Positions 40,467 through 49,559 of a stretch of DNA of 64,000 bases are shown here, piece after piece. Each line of letters begins with the position of its first letter. The first letter of the stretch is position 1. The DNA comes from JAHIGH01 sp964564035 (GTDB taxonomy: Bacteria; Patescibacteriota; Microgenomatia; Levybacterales; UBA12049): positions 1 through 64,000 of the forward strand of contig CAZLZN010000002.1 of the NCBI GenBank assembly GCA_964564035.1, read 5' to 3'. Made by a program: the position numbers and the translations under genes. The notes below the pieces were generated by a model, which did not search any database, had not been told where the DNA came from, and saw only the letters and a program-made list of their open reading frames with translations.

Positions 40467-40831
40467 TAGACGGTAAAAAATTATTCAAATCCTTTGATTT
40501 CGCTTTTCAGGGTGTTAAACACGCCATCCAATCCGACCAAAATTTTCTGGTTCACTTCTCGATCGCTATATTGGTGCTTGTTTTGGGTCTTTATTTCAAT
40601 GTATCCCGGTTCGAAATGGCTCTTCTGCTCCTTGCGATCTTACTTGTTATCGCGACCGAGATGATAAATACCGCTATCGAGAAAATGGTCGATCTCATTA
40701 CCCGCGAGCACAGACTTGAAGCCAAAATCGCCAAAGACGTCTCATCCGGAATGGTTCTCATCACAGCGATCGGCGCCTTCCTCCTCGGCCTCTTTATCTT
40801 CATCCCATATATCATTTTTTACTTCAAATAG
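40463..40831 (+). CDS. dgkA: Diacylglycerol/undecaprenol kinase family
   Basis: A 122-residue integral membrane kinase with three spans. The family signature EMINTAIEKMVDLI is intact, along with the N-terminal SFDFAFQGVKHAIQSDQNFLVHF and AKDVSSGMVLITAIGA. In Gram-positive relatives the substrate is undecaprenol rather than diacylglycerol; sequence alone does not decide here. It overlaps the PAP2-like gene by 4 bp. Confidence 0.9.
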   Translation: MIDGKKLFKSFDFAFQGVKHAIQSDQNFLVHFSIAILVLVLGLYFNVSRFEMALLLLAILLVIATEMINTAIEKMVDLITREHRLEAKIAKDVSSGMVLITAIGAFLLGLFIFIPYIIFYFK

Positions 40832-40926
40832 CTTTTTGAACTGATTTTTAGTAAAATTGTTCAGTACTAAAACTGGTTATATATTGACTTAAGTTCGGTT
40901 TTAAAAATTATACTAGTGCCCAGGGC

Positions 40927-40997
40927 TGCTGAGTCGTCTAATGGTAGGACAACGGACTCTGAATCCGTTTATCTTGGTTCGAATCCAGGCTCAGCAG
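40927..40997 (+). tRNA. tRNA-Gln (CTG)
   Basis: Acceptor TGCTGAG/CTCAGCA, D arm GTCT-AATGGTA-GGAC with normal GG, anticodon stem ACGGA/TCCGT with loop CTCTGAA (anticodon CTG), T arm with canonical TTCGAAT loop, discriminator G. The 3' sequence reads CCG, so CCA is not encoded. The acceptor pairing can extend outward by GGC/GCC. Confidence 0.93.
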
Positions 40998-41155
40998 CCG
41001 TAGGCACTAAAAATAATCGGGCACTTTTAAAAAAAATTCTACTTCACTCTTACCACGGCGGAAAATTACCGACTATAAAGGTTATGTCAAGTCATTTCAA
41101 ATAAATCGTGAAAAATAGCAATTATTTGCCTCATGCCTTAATATATAAGAAATAT

Positions 41156-41650
41156 ATGAACCTGCGATTAGCGCAAGCGCGAGATATTCCGCTTTTGACA
41201 TATTGGGATACAAAACAACACGTTATTGCCTCAGGCGGCGCGGACGACGTATATGACTGGCATGCCGAACTGCAAAGAACGGTCCCATGGCGGGAATTCC
41301 TGATAGCCGAAGTTGACGGCCGGCCAGTTGGTGTAATTGTCAATATTGATCCGCGCGAAGAAGAAACTCACTATTGGGGGGATATTGAGCCAAACTTGCG
41401 GGCGCTTGATATATGGATTGGTGAAGAAGCGGATTTAGGTCGAGGATATGGCACACAAATGATGAAAGCGGCTCTGATTAGATGTTTTCAAAATAAAAAT
41501 ACAAAAGCAATAATACTTGATACGTTGGTAAATAATACTCGTGCTATTAAATTTTATGAAAAAATAGGATTTAAAAAAATTGCAAGAAAAAAATTTGGCG
41601 AAGATGACTGTTATATTTATAGGATTGATAGAAAAGAATTCAAATATTGA
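41156..41650 (+). CDS. GNAT family N-acetyltransferase (AAC(6')-like)
   Basis: A 164-residue acetyltransferase. The acetyl-CoA binding motif A is GEEADLGRGYGTQMMKAAL (R/QxxGxG/A), followed by NNTRAIKFYEKIGFKK. The mid segment HYWGDIEPNLRALDIWIG resembles aminoglycoside 6'-acetyltransferases and related enzymes; whether it modifies an antibiotic, a peptide or another amine is not decidable. The ATG at 41156 is preferred over a GTG 16 codons earlier. Codons near the 3' end are very A-rich compared with the 5' half. Confidence 0.82.
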   Translation: MNLRLAQARDIPLLTYWDTKQHVIASGGADDVYDWHAELQRTVPWREFLIAEVDGRPVGVIVNIDPREEETHYWGDIEPNLRALDIWIGEEADLGRGYGTQMMKAALIRCFQNKNTKAIILDTLVNNTRAIKFYEKIGFKKIARKKFGEDDCYIYRIDRKEFKY

Positions 41651-41884
41651 GCTAAAACAAGACATGATTACAAAATAAAAAAATACCCTTACCTATTGGA
41701 CTATAAAGAAAATTTAATAAGATAATAATACGAATTGTACTCTAAACTAACACTTGATTTATCATAGTTATCTAATATATTCTGTAAAAATTAACAAATT
41801 CCCACAATTATATTACAAATAAAACGTGTCTATTTGATTAAATACGAATAATTATGCAGAAAGTATTCGGTGGAGGCGAGATTT
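41651..41884. other. AT-rich spacer
   Basis: No gene recognised; low GC and no obvious hairpins. Just downstream lies a fragment of a DUF1428-type gene start, so the region may have lost coding DNA. Confidence 0.4.
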
Positions 41885-41944
41885 ATGGCTAAATATGTAG
41901 ATGGATTTGTCTTAGTAGTATCAAATATAACAGGTTCATTTTAA
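41885..41944 (+). pseudogene. Truncated DUF1428-like gene start
   Basis: Preceded by GGTGGAGGCGAG, the frame reads MAKYVDGFVLVVSNITGSF and then TAA. The first ten residues equal the characteristic N-terminus of DUF1428 (YbaA-like) proteins, which are about 115 residues; the rest is missing. A 19-codon intact peptide gene is a less likely alternative. Confidence 0.5.
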
Positions 41945-42010
41945 CCCGGCATTACTATACATATCTTGAATCGGATATCAATATAAATTATTATCTTTAT
42001 ATAAAAGAAT

Positions 42011-42859
42011 ATGAATAATAAAATAGTTCTAATTACAGGCGCGACATCAGGATTTGGCAAGGCGACAGCTATTGAATTGGCACGAATGGGCGCGCAAGTA
42101 ATAATCGGCTGCAGCACCAGGGAAAAAGGTAAAATAGCAAGAAAAGATATTTTATGGGAATCGGGATCTGAAAAAATAGATTTATTCGTTGCGGATCTCA
42201 GCTCACAAAAGCAGATCATAGAGGCTGTGATAGATTTTAAGAAAAAACATTCAAAACTACATGTCCTAATAAATAACGCCGGAGTATATCTTCCAGAGCG
42301 TCTCGAGACTGAAGATGGTATAGAAAAAACCTTTGCGACAAATTACCTTTCGCACTTCCTGCTCACTCACCTGCTTCTGGATCTCCTCAAGAAATCCGCG
42401 CCTTCGAGAATTATCAACGTCGCCTCAAAACACAACGGTATCAGCATAAAATGGGATGACATCATGCTCGAAAAAAAATATACACCCTGGCAGGCTCTCG
42501 GTCAAACAAAACTTGCATTGGTACTGTTCACCAAAAAACTTGCAGATGAATTAAAAGGAACCGGAGTTACAGTTAATTCGCTCCATCCTGCGGTCGTCGA
42601 AACAGGCCTCGGTGTTTACAGGGCAACGGGCATGATGGGTTTAGCCGTCAAAGTTATGAAGCTATTTTTACACACCTCAATCGAAAAAGGAGCAGAGACT
42701 CAAATCTATCTCGCATCCTCGCCGGACGTCGAAAACATCTCCGGAGAATTTTTTATAAATAAAAAAGTCACCAAAACACTTTCCAACGCCAGCAACCCTC
42801 AGGACATAGAGCGCCTTTGGAATCTGAGCCTCGAATTAACTAATATCTCAAAATATTAA
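42011..42859 (+). CDS. SDR-family oxidoreductase-like protein lacking the catalytic Tyr
   Basis: A 282-residue short-chain dehydrogenase, retinol-dehydrogenase-like. It keeps the cofactor loop TGATSGFG, NNAGVY, RIINVAS (catalytic Ser region), and VNSLHPAVVETGL. The active-site motif normally AYxxxK reads ALGQTK: the Tyr is Leu163 while Lys167 remains. Alignment with the usual YCHSKLANVLFT / here LGQTKLALVLFT leaves no doubt about the position. It is either inactive, or uses another residue. It is transcribed alone. Confidence 0.85.
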   Translation: MNNKIVLITGATSGFGKATAIELARMGAQVIIGCSTREKGKIARKDILWESGSEKIDLFVADLSSQKQIIEAVIDFKKKHSKLHVLINNAGVYLPERLETEDGIEKTFATNYLSHFLLTHLLLDLLKKSAPSRIINVASKHNGISIKWDDIMLEKKYTPWQALGQTKLALVLFTKKLADELKGTGVTVNSLHPAVVETGLGVYRATGMMGLAVKVMKLFLHTSIEKGAETQIYLASSPDVENISGEFFINKKVTKTLSNASNPQDIERLWNLSLELTNISKY

Positions 42860-42878
42860 GAGTAATACTTATGTATTA

Positions 42879-43823
42879 TTATTCTCCAAATTTTTTTCTA
42901 TACACATCGCGGGGAATTGACCGCCTGCCTACTATTATATTTGCCGGATATCGCACAGGTGCCTCATGAGCTTCTCTCAATGCTTCCGCGACTAATTGCC
43001 TGTCACTCATATCTCCGTGAGATGTACTGGGTCGGAACAAAGCCCAGTCGCCTGAGGGCAAAGTATCGGAGGATACACCGCGGTCAAACTTGTCATTTAG
43101 AAAATCTTTGGTTGAATCATCTACGGGTTTAAGCCAAACACCCGGAGGCACCATTTTACCGTCTTCCGTCAAAAAAGGAATTAGACTAAGTCCCGCCTGA
43201 ACGCCTTTGTACTTTATCATTATAGCTGGTTTATCACCTGCGTATGCAGTAAGTATAGATTTGCACTTTATTGAGGTAAGTAATCTCGGCTCTGCTTTAT
43301 CGCATAGAAAACTATCACTGTGTCCCGGTCTAAATATTATATCTTTTTTTGGCAAAAGATCATCAGGTATGCGTTCATTGATATTTTCAGGCAACTTCTC
43401 CCTTGGAATTCTGCTAAATATATATGCAAGCTGTCCATTGTATTTCTCAGGATCGTCTACCATTGCTGAAATAAGCTCGGACATAAAAGGCGTTTTTACC
43501 AAATCAGCCAGTTTTTGTGTATTTAGGCCGTTGTTAGAAAGAGTTACGCTGAACTCATAGGTACCTGTTGCCGCAAATAACGCGTGCATTACAATTGCTA
43601 ACTTTCTGCCGTCCCTTCCCCGTAGTGCCTGTTCAGTCATTGTAGCTTTATCAGACGTTTTTGACGAGTTTTCATTATGACCGAATACTTCTCGGGCAAG
43701 CGCATTCAGATCGGCTATTGGTAATTTAATGTCCCTATCTTCAAAATTTTTTATTCTATGGCGAAAACTGCTTTCATAGAAATGCTCCGCTTTTGCAGTA
43801 TAACTTTTTAATCGTTCATTCAT
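42879..43823 (-). CDS. Soluble protein of unknown function
   Basis: A 314-residue charged protein without membrane spans. Visible stretches: IADLNALAREVFGHNENSS, RKLAIVMHALFAATGTYEF, a central beta-rich block (SIKCKSILTAYAGDKPAIMI), and a C-terminal RPSTSHGDMSDRQLVAEALR. No motif that I recognise. It is separated from the trp-aro operon by 171 bp and has its own AT-rich upstream region. Confidence 0.55.
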   Translation of the reverse strand: MNERLKSYTAKAEHFYESSFRHRIKNFEDRDIKLPIADLNALAREVFGHNENSSKTSDKATMTEQALRGRDGRKLAIVMHALFAATGTYEFSVTLSNNGLNTQKLADLVKTPFMSELISAMVDDPEKYNGQLAYIFSRIPREKLPENINERIPDDLLPKKDIIFRPGHSDSFLCDKAEPRLLTSIKCKSILTAYAGDKPAIMIKYKGVQAGLSLIPFLTEDGKMVPPGVWLKPVDDSTKDFLNDKFDRGVSSDTLPSGDWALFRPSTSHGDMSDRQLVAEALREAHEAPVRYPANIIVGRRSIPRDVYRKKFGE

Positions 43824-43994
43824 AATTTAAATAAATTAATATAGGTCTATATATTATTATATAGCGTCGTCTTTTATTATACAGAAACAGAATAATAAAA
43901 TCAACTATAGGATTATGTTTTTGGGAGTAAATATTAACAACTTATAAACAAAATAAGTAGCGTTTATTCGTGCATCCGGACATGTATGGATAAG
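43824..43994. other. AT-rich spacer after the trp-aro operon
   Basis: Holds the upstream region of the 42879-43823 gene and the end of the long operon. No convincing rho-independent terminator; a weak TCC...GGA pairing near 43975-43990 is the only hairpin. Confidence 0.35.
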
Positions 43995-44264
43995 TCAGCT
44001 TTTCTTTTCTATTTCAACCGACTCGTCATGTATCATATTAAACATATCCGTAATAAAATTTTCCGACAGCCCGTATTTTCGCGCGAGCGCTTTTCTGGAA
44101 TCGATTACCCGCTTCCATCTCTCTTCGTTTACAATATCAATATTATTCTTTCTCTTAAATTCTCCGATTTTACGTACAACTTCAGTGCGCTTACCTAACA
44201 TTTCAATTAATTGCCTGTCTATCTCATCAACTTGCTCCCTGTATTCATCAAGTAAGTTTTTCAT
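43995..44264 (-). CDS. aroQ: Chorismate mutase, AroQ class
   Basis: Converts chorismate to prephenate, the branch to Phe and Tyr. An 89-residue all-helical domain: LLDEYREQVDEIDRQLIEMLGKRTEVVRKIGEFKRKN (active-site Arg and Lys), then NEERWKRVIDSRKALARKYGL. It has the usual size for a stand-alone AroQ domain. It is the last gene of the trp-aro operon, 4 bp after aroC. No prephenate dehydratase or dehydrogenase is in the window. Confidence 0.9.
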   Translation of the reverse strand: MKNLLDEYREQVDEIDRQLIEMLGKRTEVVRKIGEFKRKNNIDIVNEERWKRVIDSRKALARKYGLSENFITDMFNMIHDESVEIEKKS

Positions 44265-44268
44265 ACAA

Positions 44269-45351
44269 TTACATATTCTGTGCCTTATGCCTCATATAGT
44301 GATCCATGATCACGATTGCCGCCATGGCATCAACGATCGGTACAGCCCGCGGTAAAACGCATGGGTCATGTCTCCCCTTTGCTTCAAGCGTTGTCCCTTC
44401 ACCTTTTCTATTTACAGTATTCTGCATTTTTGAAATAGTAGATACAGGTTTTATCGCGACTCTGAAATAAATATCTTCTCCTGTTGTTATGCCTCCCAAA
44501 GTACCGCCCGCGTGATTCGTTTTTAATTTTACTATTTCATTATGTATATAAAATTCATCATTGTGCTGGCTCCCCCTCATTTTAACACCCTCAAAACCCG
44601 ATCCGAATTCAAACCCCTTAACTGCGTTTATCGAAAGCATAGCTTTCCCGAGGTCCGCCGGAATTTTATCAAAAACAGGCTCGCCGAGACCTGCCGGCAC
44701 ATTTCTGATAACCCCGAGGATTATGCCCCCTATCGAATCGTTATCGGACTTAACCTCTTCAATAAGTTCGATCATTTCATTCGCCTTCGCAGGTTCCGGA
44801 CACCTGACGATATTACTCTCGATCATTTCACTCGTAACTGTCTTAAAATCTATATCTGTTTTTATATCCCCGACTTGCTCGACATAACTAAGTATCTCAA
44901 TTCCGAGCTTTTCTTTTAGATATTTTTTAGCAATAGCTCCCGCGGCGACCCGCCCCAGCGTTTCTCTCGCTGACGCTCTGCCGCTTCCGCGCCAGTCACG
45001 GAGTCCATATTTCTTTTCAAAAGTATAATCCGCGTGCCCCGGCCTGTACAAGTCCTTTAGTTCCATATAGTCCTCGGGTCTCGCGTCTTTGTTATAAGCC
45101 ATCAGCATTATGGGAGTTCCAGTAGTTTTGCCTTCAAATATTCCCGACAGAATATGTATTTCATCCTGCTCTTTTCTGGGTGTCGTTATGGCGCTTTGTC
45201 CCGGTTTGCGTCTGTCCAGCTCCCGTTGAATATCGTCTTTAGAGATATCAAGCCCCGGCGGACAGCCGTCAACTATGACGCCGACACCTCCTCCGTGTGA
45301 TTCCCCGAAGGTTGTAATTTTATATAGTTGTCCAAAACTGTTTCCGGCCAT
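44269..45351 (-). CDS. aroC: Chorismate synthase
   Basis: FMN-dependent last step of the shikimate pathway. Typical blocks: GNSFGQLYKITTFGESHGGGVGVIVDGCPPG, RRKPGQSAITTPRKEQDEIHILSGIFEGKTTGTPI, GLRDWRGSGRASARETLGRVAAGAIA, and RHDPCVLPRAVPIVDAM. The start at 45351 (MAGNSFG) follows the aroD stop as TAATATG. About 360 residues, normal length. Its need for reduced FMN links it to the riboflavin salvage genes at the window start. Confidence 0.96.
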   Translation of the reverse strand: MAGNSFGQLYKITTFGESHGGGVGVIVDGCPPGLDISKDDIQRELDRRKPGQSAITTPRKEQDEIHILSGIFEGKTTGTPIMLMAYNKDARPEDYMELKDLYRPGHADYTFEKKYGLRDWRGSGRASARETLGRVAAGAIAKKYLKEKLGIEILSYVEQVGDIKTDIDFKTVTSEMIESNIVRCPEPAKANEMIELIEEVKSDNDSIGGIILGVIRNVPAGLGEPVFDKIPADLGKAMLSINAVKGFEFGSGFEGVKMRGSQHNDEFYIHNEIVKLKTNHAGGTLGGITTGEDIYFRVAIKPVSTISKMQNTVNRKGEGTTLEAKGRHDPCVLPRAVPIVDAMAAIVIMDHYMRHKAQNM

Positions 45352-45352
45352 A

Positions 45353-46036
45353 TTACTTATTATCAAAAATATCAGCTATAGTTTGCAAGTCCTTTTTAAG
45401 AATTTGTCCATCGGCGGTAAGGTTATTTTTATCGTTTGGAGCAAAATTTACATAATTTCCATTTAACATCCCGTAAACTCGTGCGATTTTGCCCTGTGTC
45501 CCCATTCCCGTCACGATAAATTCCAGTTTCTTTTCATTCAATATATGAATCAAGGTCATAAGTCGTATCGCGTCTTCTGCGTTTTTACACTTTGCCGCGA
45601 TTTTAACAACTGAAGGGTTGAATTTATTCATAAAATTTATTATCTTTATAAGCTCCTCCTCATCAGGAGTTTCATTATAGTTATGATAAGAAATAATTTT
45701 CCGGATGTTTATTTTATTGGAATTTAAATATTCGAGTTCCGTTATCTGATCGTTTATATCCAGATCCAAAAGCGAATTTAGATCCTTAATAGATTCAATT
45801 ATTTTTAACTTTAGATCGGATCTCATTTTTGTGCTTTCTAAATTCTTTCTCCGCAACAAAAATATAAAATTCTTATCTTTGTATTTTTTTATCAGTTCAG
45901 GCGCGAAATTTTCTGTCAGATGATCAATATAATCAAGCCAAATTTCATAAAAATCATATTCCGGATTTTTATCAATAAGTTCGGAAACTTCATTAGCTGA
46001 TTTCGCAATTAATGGTAAGCAAAATTTAATTTTCAT
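45353..46036 (-). CDS. aroD: 3-dehydroquinate dehydratase, type I
   Basis: Dehydrates 3-dehydroquinate through a Schiff base. The 227-residue type I fold shows the catalytic His in IISYHNYNETPD and the Schiff-base Lys in SVVKIAAKCKNAEDA, followed by GMGTQGKIARVYGML. The N-terminal part is more divergent and Lys/Asn-rich than in enterobacterial AroD. It overlaps aroE by 4 bp. Confidence 0.92.
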   Translation of the reverse strand: MKIKFCLPLIAKSANEVSELIDKNPEYDFYEIWLDYIDHLTENFAPELIKKYKDKNFIFLLRRKNLESTKMRSDLKLKIIESIKDLNSLLDLDINDQITELEYLNSNKINIRKIISYHNYNETPDEEELIKIINFMNKFNPSVVKIAAKCKNAEDAIRLMTLIHILNEKKLEFIVTGMGTQGKIARVYGMLNGNYVNFAPNDKNNLTADGQILKKDLQTIADIFDNK

Positions 46037-46854
46037 AAGCCATTTAAAATATCTCTGAACAAATCCTCGGAAACGTCACGTCCGGTATATAACTTGAACT
46101 GTTCAATCCCTTGATAAATAAGCATGTCCTGCCCATGAATTACTTTCGCGCCTTTTTTACTTGCCGATTTTAATAATTCGGTTTCAGTGGGCGTATAAAC
46201 GCAGTCAAAAACAATTTGATCTTTTCTAATATATTCTGCCGGCAGTATTGATTTATTGCTGTATCCCTGCATGCCAACAGGTGTGGAATTAATAATAATA
46301 TCACAATTTTTTATTTCGCTGATATTTTCAATAGGCATCGCTTCGCCTCCAAAATCTCCGGCTATTTTTTCTGCTTTTTCAAGCGTTCGGTTAAAAATCA
46401 TGAATCTGGTACCGTTTTTATTCATAGCATACGCGCAAGCTCGCGCAGCTCCTCCCGCACCGATTATCCCGGCAGTCTTACCTTCCAATTTTGTTAATTT
46501 CATAAGCGGCTTTGCGACACCGATGAAATCGGTATTGTATCCTTTTAGTACGCCGTTGTCGTTGACAATCGTATTGACCGCTCCGATCGCTCTCGCGTCA
46601 GGATCAATATGATCCAAATACTTCATAATTTCGACTTTATGCGGTATCGTGCAACTTACTCCCCTTATTCCCATGGCTCTGACCCCTTTTGTGAAATCTT
46701 CCAGTTTATCAATTCTAACCCGGCTCGCGACATATACAAACTCACTATCCATTCCCATCTTTTCATAAATAGAGTTATATAGCAGAGGTCCTATCGAATG
46801 CTCGACCGGATCCCCGATTACCATACAGATTTTTGTTTTTGAATTTATTTTCAT
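46033..46854 (-). CDS. aroE: Shikimate dehydrogenase
   Basis: NADPH-dependent reduction of 3-dehydroshikimate. Substrate site GDPVEHSIGPLLYNSIY (Ser pair region), SCTIPHKVEIMKYLD (catalytic Lys), GAVNTIVNDNGVLKGYNTDFIGV (catalytic Asp), then the Rossmann loop GIIGAGGAARA and NRTLEKA. The length of 273 residues is typical. It overlaps both neighbours by 4 bp, indicating translational coupling. Confidence 0.95.
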   Translation of the reverse strand: MKINSKTKICMVIGDPVEHSIGPLLYNSIYEKMGMDSEFVYVASRVRIDKLEDFTKGVRAMGIRGVSCTIPHKVEIMKYLDHIDPDARAIGAVNTIVNDNGVLKGYNTDFIGVAKPLMKLTKLEGKTAGIIGAGGAARACAYAMNKNGTRFMIFNRTLEKAEKIAGDFGGEAMPIENISEIKNCDIIINSTPVGMQGYSNKSILPAEYIRKDQIVFDCVYTPTETELLKSASKKGAKVIHGQDMLIYQGIEQFKLYTGRDVSEDLFRDILNGL

Positions 46855-48647
46855 ATCAATTGTCCTTTGGCCGCGTTTATTATCATATTTACATTTTCAG
46901 TTTCGCTGACATTTTCTGTACTTACTATTATATCCGCGCTCTTTCTATAAATTTCAATTCGTTGATCATGTAAATGCGTTACTTCATCAATTATACTTGT
47001 TTTGTCTGTCAAAGGCGGCCTGTTTTTATCGCCTGATATACGCCCGGCAAGAGTTTCGATACTTGTGTCCAGAAAAACAATGAGTCCGGTTCGTTTCATA
47101 AGTTTTATGTTTTCCGGATTTAAAATTATTCCTCCGCCGGTCGAAATTATACATCTGCGTTTATCCGATAACTTCCTTAAAACTTTTGATTCAATTTTTC
47201 TAAAATCATCCCATCCGTTTTTTTCCACAAATTCCGAAATAGAACTCCCTATCTCATGAGATATAATTTCATCTGTATCAATAAAATTTTTAGTTAATTT
47301 TTTAGCAAGCAATCGCCCTATTGCTGTTTTGCCGCTGCCCCTCATACCTATTAGATATATGTTATCAAAAAAAATATTTGTCTTTATTCCTAATTCATTC
47401 AGTTTATCCCAAAAATCCGGAAAAGTTTTATTTACCACATCCGGGTCATTTATTGTTATTCCCTCAATCTCTGCGCCGGCAACTGCAAATGACATAGCCA
47501 TTCTATGATCGCTATAAGTATCTATCTCGGCTCTCACCGGCATGCCGCCTTTTATCTCCAGAGTGTCATCGGTAGAATGAGTCTCAATGTTCATCTTGGC
47601 AAGTTCGTTTTCTACTGCTTTAACCCGTTCTGTTTCTTTTATCCTCAAAGACTGTACGCCTTTCAAGACCGATGTCCCCTTTGCAAACGCGCAAAGTACA
47701 GCAACAGTTTGGGCTTGATCGGGAAAATCAATCATGTCCCATTCTATTGCTTTTACGCCGCGGCCCTTTATTTCAATTTTATTTTTTCCATATTTCATGT
47801 TAGACCCCATATATTCCATAATTTTGATAAGCCGACTGTCAGCCTGAGCGGAATTGGGGTTCAGATTTTTCAACACAAAATTTGATTTGGTCAGAGCCGC
47901 GATCGCCAAAAAATAACCCGCGCTGGAATAATCGCCTTCAACAACATATTTTATTCCTACATATTTTTGATTATTTTTTATAATAAACTCATGGTAGTTA
48001 TTGTTTTCCGTAACTACACCGAAATTCCTCATAATATCAATTGTCATATCAATATAAGGCTTTGATATCGAAGTATTTGTAGTTGTTATTTTTTTAAATC
48101 CGCAAAGCGGCGCGCACATAAGCAGAGCAGAAATATATTGACTGCTGACACTGCTGTCCAGAGCTATTTCTGATTTATTAAGTGTTTTATACTTAATAAG
48201 TAGCGGCGGATAACCTGCTTTATTCATATATTTAATTTCGGCGCCGGCCTGTATGAGTGCGTCCGCGAGTATTTTTATAGGGCGCTTATTCAATCCCTCA
48301 TTTCCCTCAAGCACTTTCTCGCCAGGTACGACACATAAAAAAGGAAGCAAAAACCTTATCGTGGTACCTGATAAATTGGCATTTAGGTAATATTTCTGAT
48401 CTGTTATATCTTTATATGACCCGTTCACAATTATTTTGTCCGGTGTATAATTGATTTCAATTCCCAGATCCTTCAGGCAGTTCAAAAGCGCGTAAGTATC
48501 ATCTGACAGCAGAGGATTTACGATCTCTACCTTACCCTCGGTCATCGCGGCAATTATAAGAGCGCGGTTTGTGTAACTTTTAGAACCCGGAATATTTATT
48601 GCCGCCTTTATAGGTCCGTTAACGGGATTTAGTTTTAATATTTTCAT
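46851..48647 (-). CDS. aroA-aroK: EPSP synthase fused to shikimate kinase (AroA-AroK)
   Basis: A 598-residue bifunctional enzyme. Residues 1-425 are AroA: NIPGSKSYTNRALI, GNEGLNKRPI, SSQYISALLMCAP, EGDYSSAGYFLA, RIKETERVKAV, YSDHRMAMSFAVAG. From about residue 430 the kinase follows: IYLIGMRGSGKTAIGRLLA (P-loop), FIDTDEII (shikimate-binding Asp), ISTGGGII, and lid NRPPLTD. The two steps flank shikimate-3-phosphate (kinase makes it, AroA uses it), so the fusion could channel it. Kinase is C-terminal, the reverse of the pathway order. Confidence 0.95.
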   Translation of the reverse strand: MKILKLNPVNGPIKAAINIPGSKSYTNRALIIAAMTEGKVEIVNPLLSDDTYALLNCLKDLGIEINYTPDKIIVNGSYKDITDQKYYLNANLSGTTIRFLLPFLCVVPGEKVLEGNEGLNKRPIKILADALIQAGAEIKYMNKAGYPPLLIKYKTLNKSEIALDSSVSSQYISALLMCAPLCGFKKITTTNTSISKPYIDMTIDIMRNFGVVTENNNYHEFIIKNNQKYVGIKYVVEGDYSSAGYFLAIAALTKSNFVLKNLNPNSAQADSRLIKIMEYMGSNMKYGKNKIEIKGRGVKAIEWDMIDFPDQAQTVAVLCAFAKGTSVLKGVQSLRIKETERVKAVENELAKMNIETHSTDDTLEIKGGMPVRAEIDTYSDHRMAMSFAVAGAEIEGITINDPDVVNKTFPDFWDKLNELGIKTNIFFDNIYLIGMRGSGKTAIGRLLAKKLTKNFIDTDEIISHEIGSSISEFVEKNGWDDFRKIESKVLRKLSDKRRCIISTGGGIILNPENIKLMKRTGLIVFLDTSIETLAGRISGDKNRPPLTDKTSIIDEVTHLHDQRIEIYRKSADIIVSTENVSETENVNMIINAAKGQLI

Positions 48648-48655
48648 GTGAGTAT

Positions 48656-49447
48656 TTATGCAGACCGGATGCTAGATATAAAATTGTTTATATTTTTGAG
48701 TATGTCCTCTTTTTTTGAATTATTTATAATTTCGATTATAGCACTTCCGATTACTACAGCATCCGATATACCTATTAATGCTTTGACATGTTCGCGCTTG
48801 GAAATCCCGAATCCTGCTGCAATCGGCAGATCCGTATATTTTTTTATATTTTCGATTTTATTTTGGATATCCGCGGCAAGCGAATTCTTTGCTCCGGTAA
48901 TTCCCTGTCTGGCGGTAAAATAAATAAATCCTCTCGCCTGCTCAATATTTTTGATAATTCTCTCTCTTGTCGAAGAAGGCGAAAGGACTTGAATATTTGC
49001 AATGTTTTGTTCTCTGCAATGTTTATAAAAATGCTCTTCATTTTCTTCGTCGATCGGCATATCCGGTACAATAATCCCGCTGGCTCCCGCGTTTTTTGCG
49101 TCTATACAGAACCTTTCAACTCCGTATTTAAAAATAGTATTATAATACGACATAAAGAGAAGCGGTACTTCTGTAGATTTGGACAATTTCTCCATGAGCC
49201 GGAATGCATCTTTCACTCTTGTGCCTTGTTCAAGCGATTTCTCACAAGCCTTCATAATTGTCGGCCCGTCCGCGATAGGATCGGAAAAAGGGATTTGAAG
49301 TTCTACAAAATCCGCGCCGCCCTTTATCATCTCAAGAACTATTTTCTCAGTCATTTCGAGATCAGGATAACCGATAACCACATGAGTCATTAATCCTATC
49401 CGTTTTTCGCTTTTAATTAATTCAAATTGTCTATCTATCTTGCTCAT
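48656..49447 (-). CDS. trpA: Tryptophan synthase alpha chain
   Basis: Cleaves indole-3-glycerol phosphate to indole. TIM-barrel landmarks: THVVIGYPDLEMT, ADFVELQIPFSDPIADGPTI (active-site Glu and Asp; LQIPF where LGVPF is usual), LFMSYYNTIFKYG, IIVPDMPIDEENE, QVLSPSSTRERI, GFIYFTARQGITGAK, IAAGFGISKREHV. The 263 residues are normal. It lies 112 bp after trpB, the only sizeable gap in the operon, filled by AT-rich repeat-like DNA. Confidence 0.95.
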   Translation of the reverse strand: MSKIDRQFELIKSEKRIGLMTHVVIGYPDLEMTEKIVLEMIKGGADFVELQIPFSDPIADGPTIMKACEKSLEQGTRVKDAFRLMEKLSKSTEVPLLFMSYYNTIFKYGVERFCIDAKNAGASGIIVPDMPIDEENEEHFYKHCREQNIANIQVLSPSSTRERIIKNIEQARGFIYFTARQGITGAKNSLAADIQNKIENIKKYTDLPIAAGFGISKREHVKALIGISDAVVIGSAIIEIINNSKKEDILKNINNFISSIRSA

Positions 49448-49486
49448 AAATTAAGATCAAAACCTAAAAATCATACAACAAACCCC

Positions 49487-49559
49487 CGTTTAAAGATTAA
49501 AAAATACATTTTTGAGCTTTGGGTTAGGATTTGCATTTTGATCTTTGATTTTTGCGTTG
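49487..49559. repeat. AT-rich repeat-like spacer between trpB and trpA
   Basis: Contains TTTTGATCTTTGATTTTTG and related TTTGGGTTAGGATTTG words. The 14-mer ATCTTTGATTTTTG is identical to one inside trpG (53282-53295). It interrupts an otherwise near-gapless operon. Confidence 0.55.
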
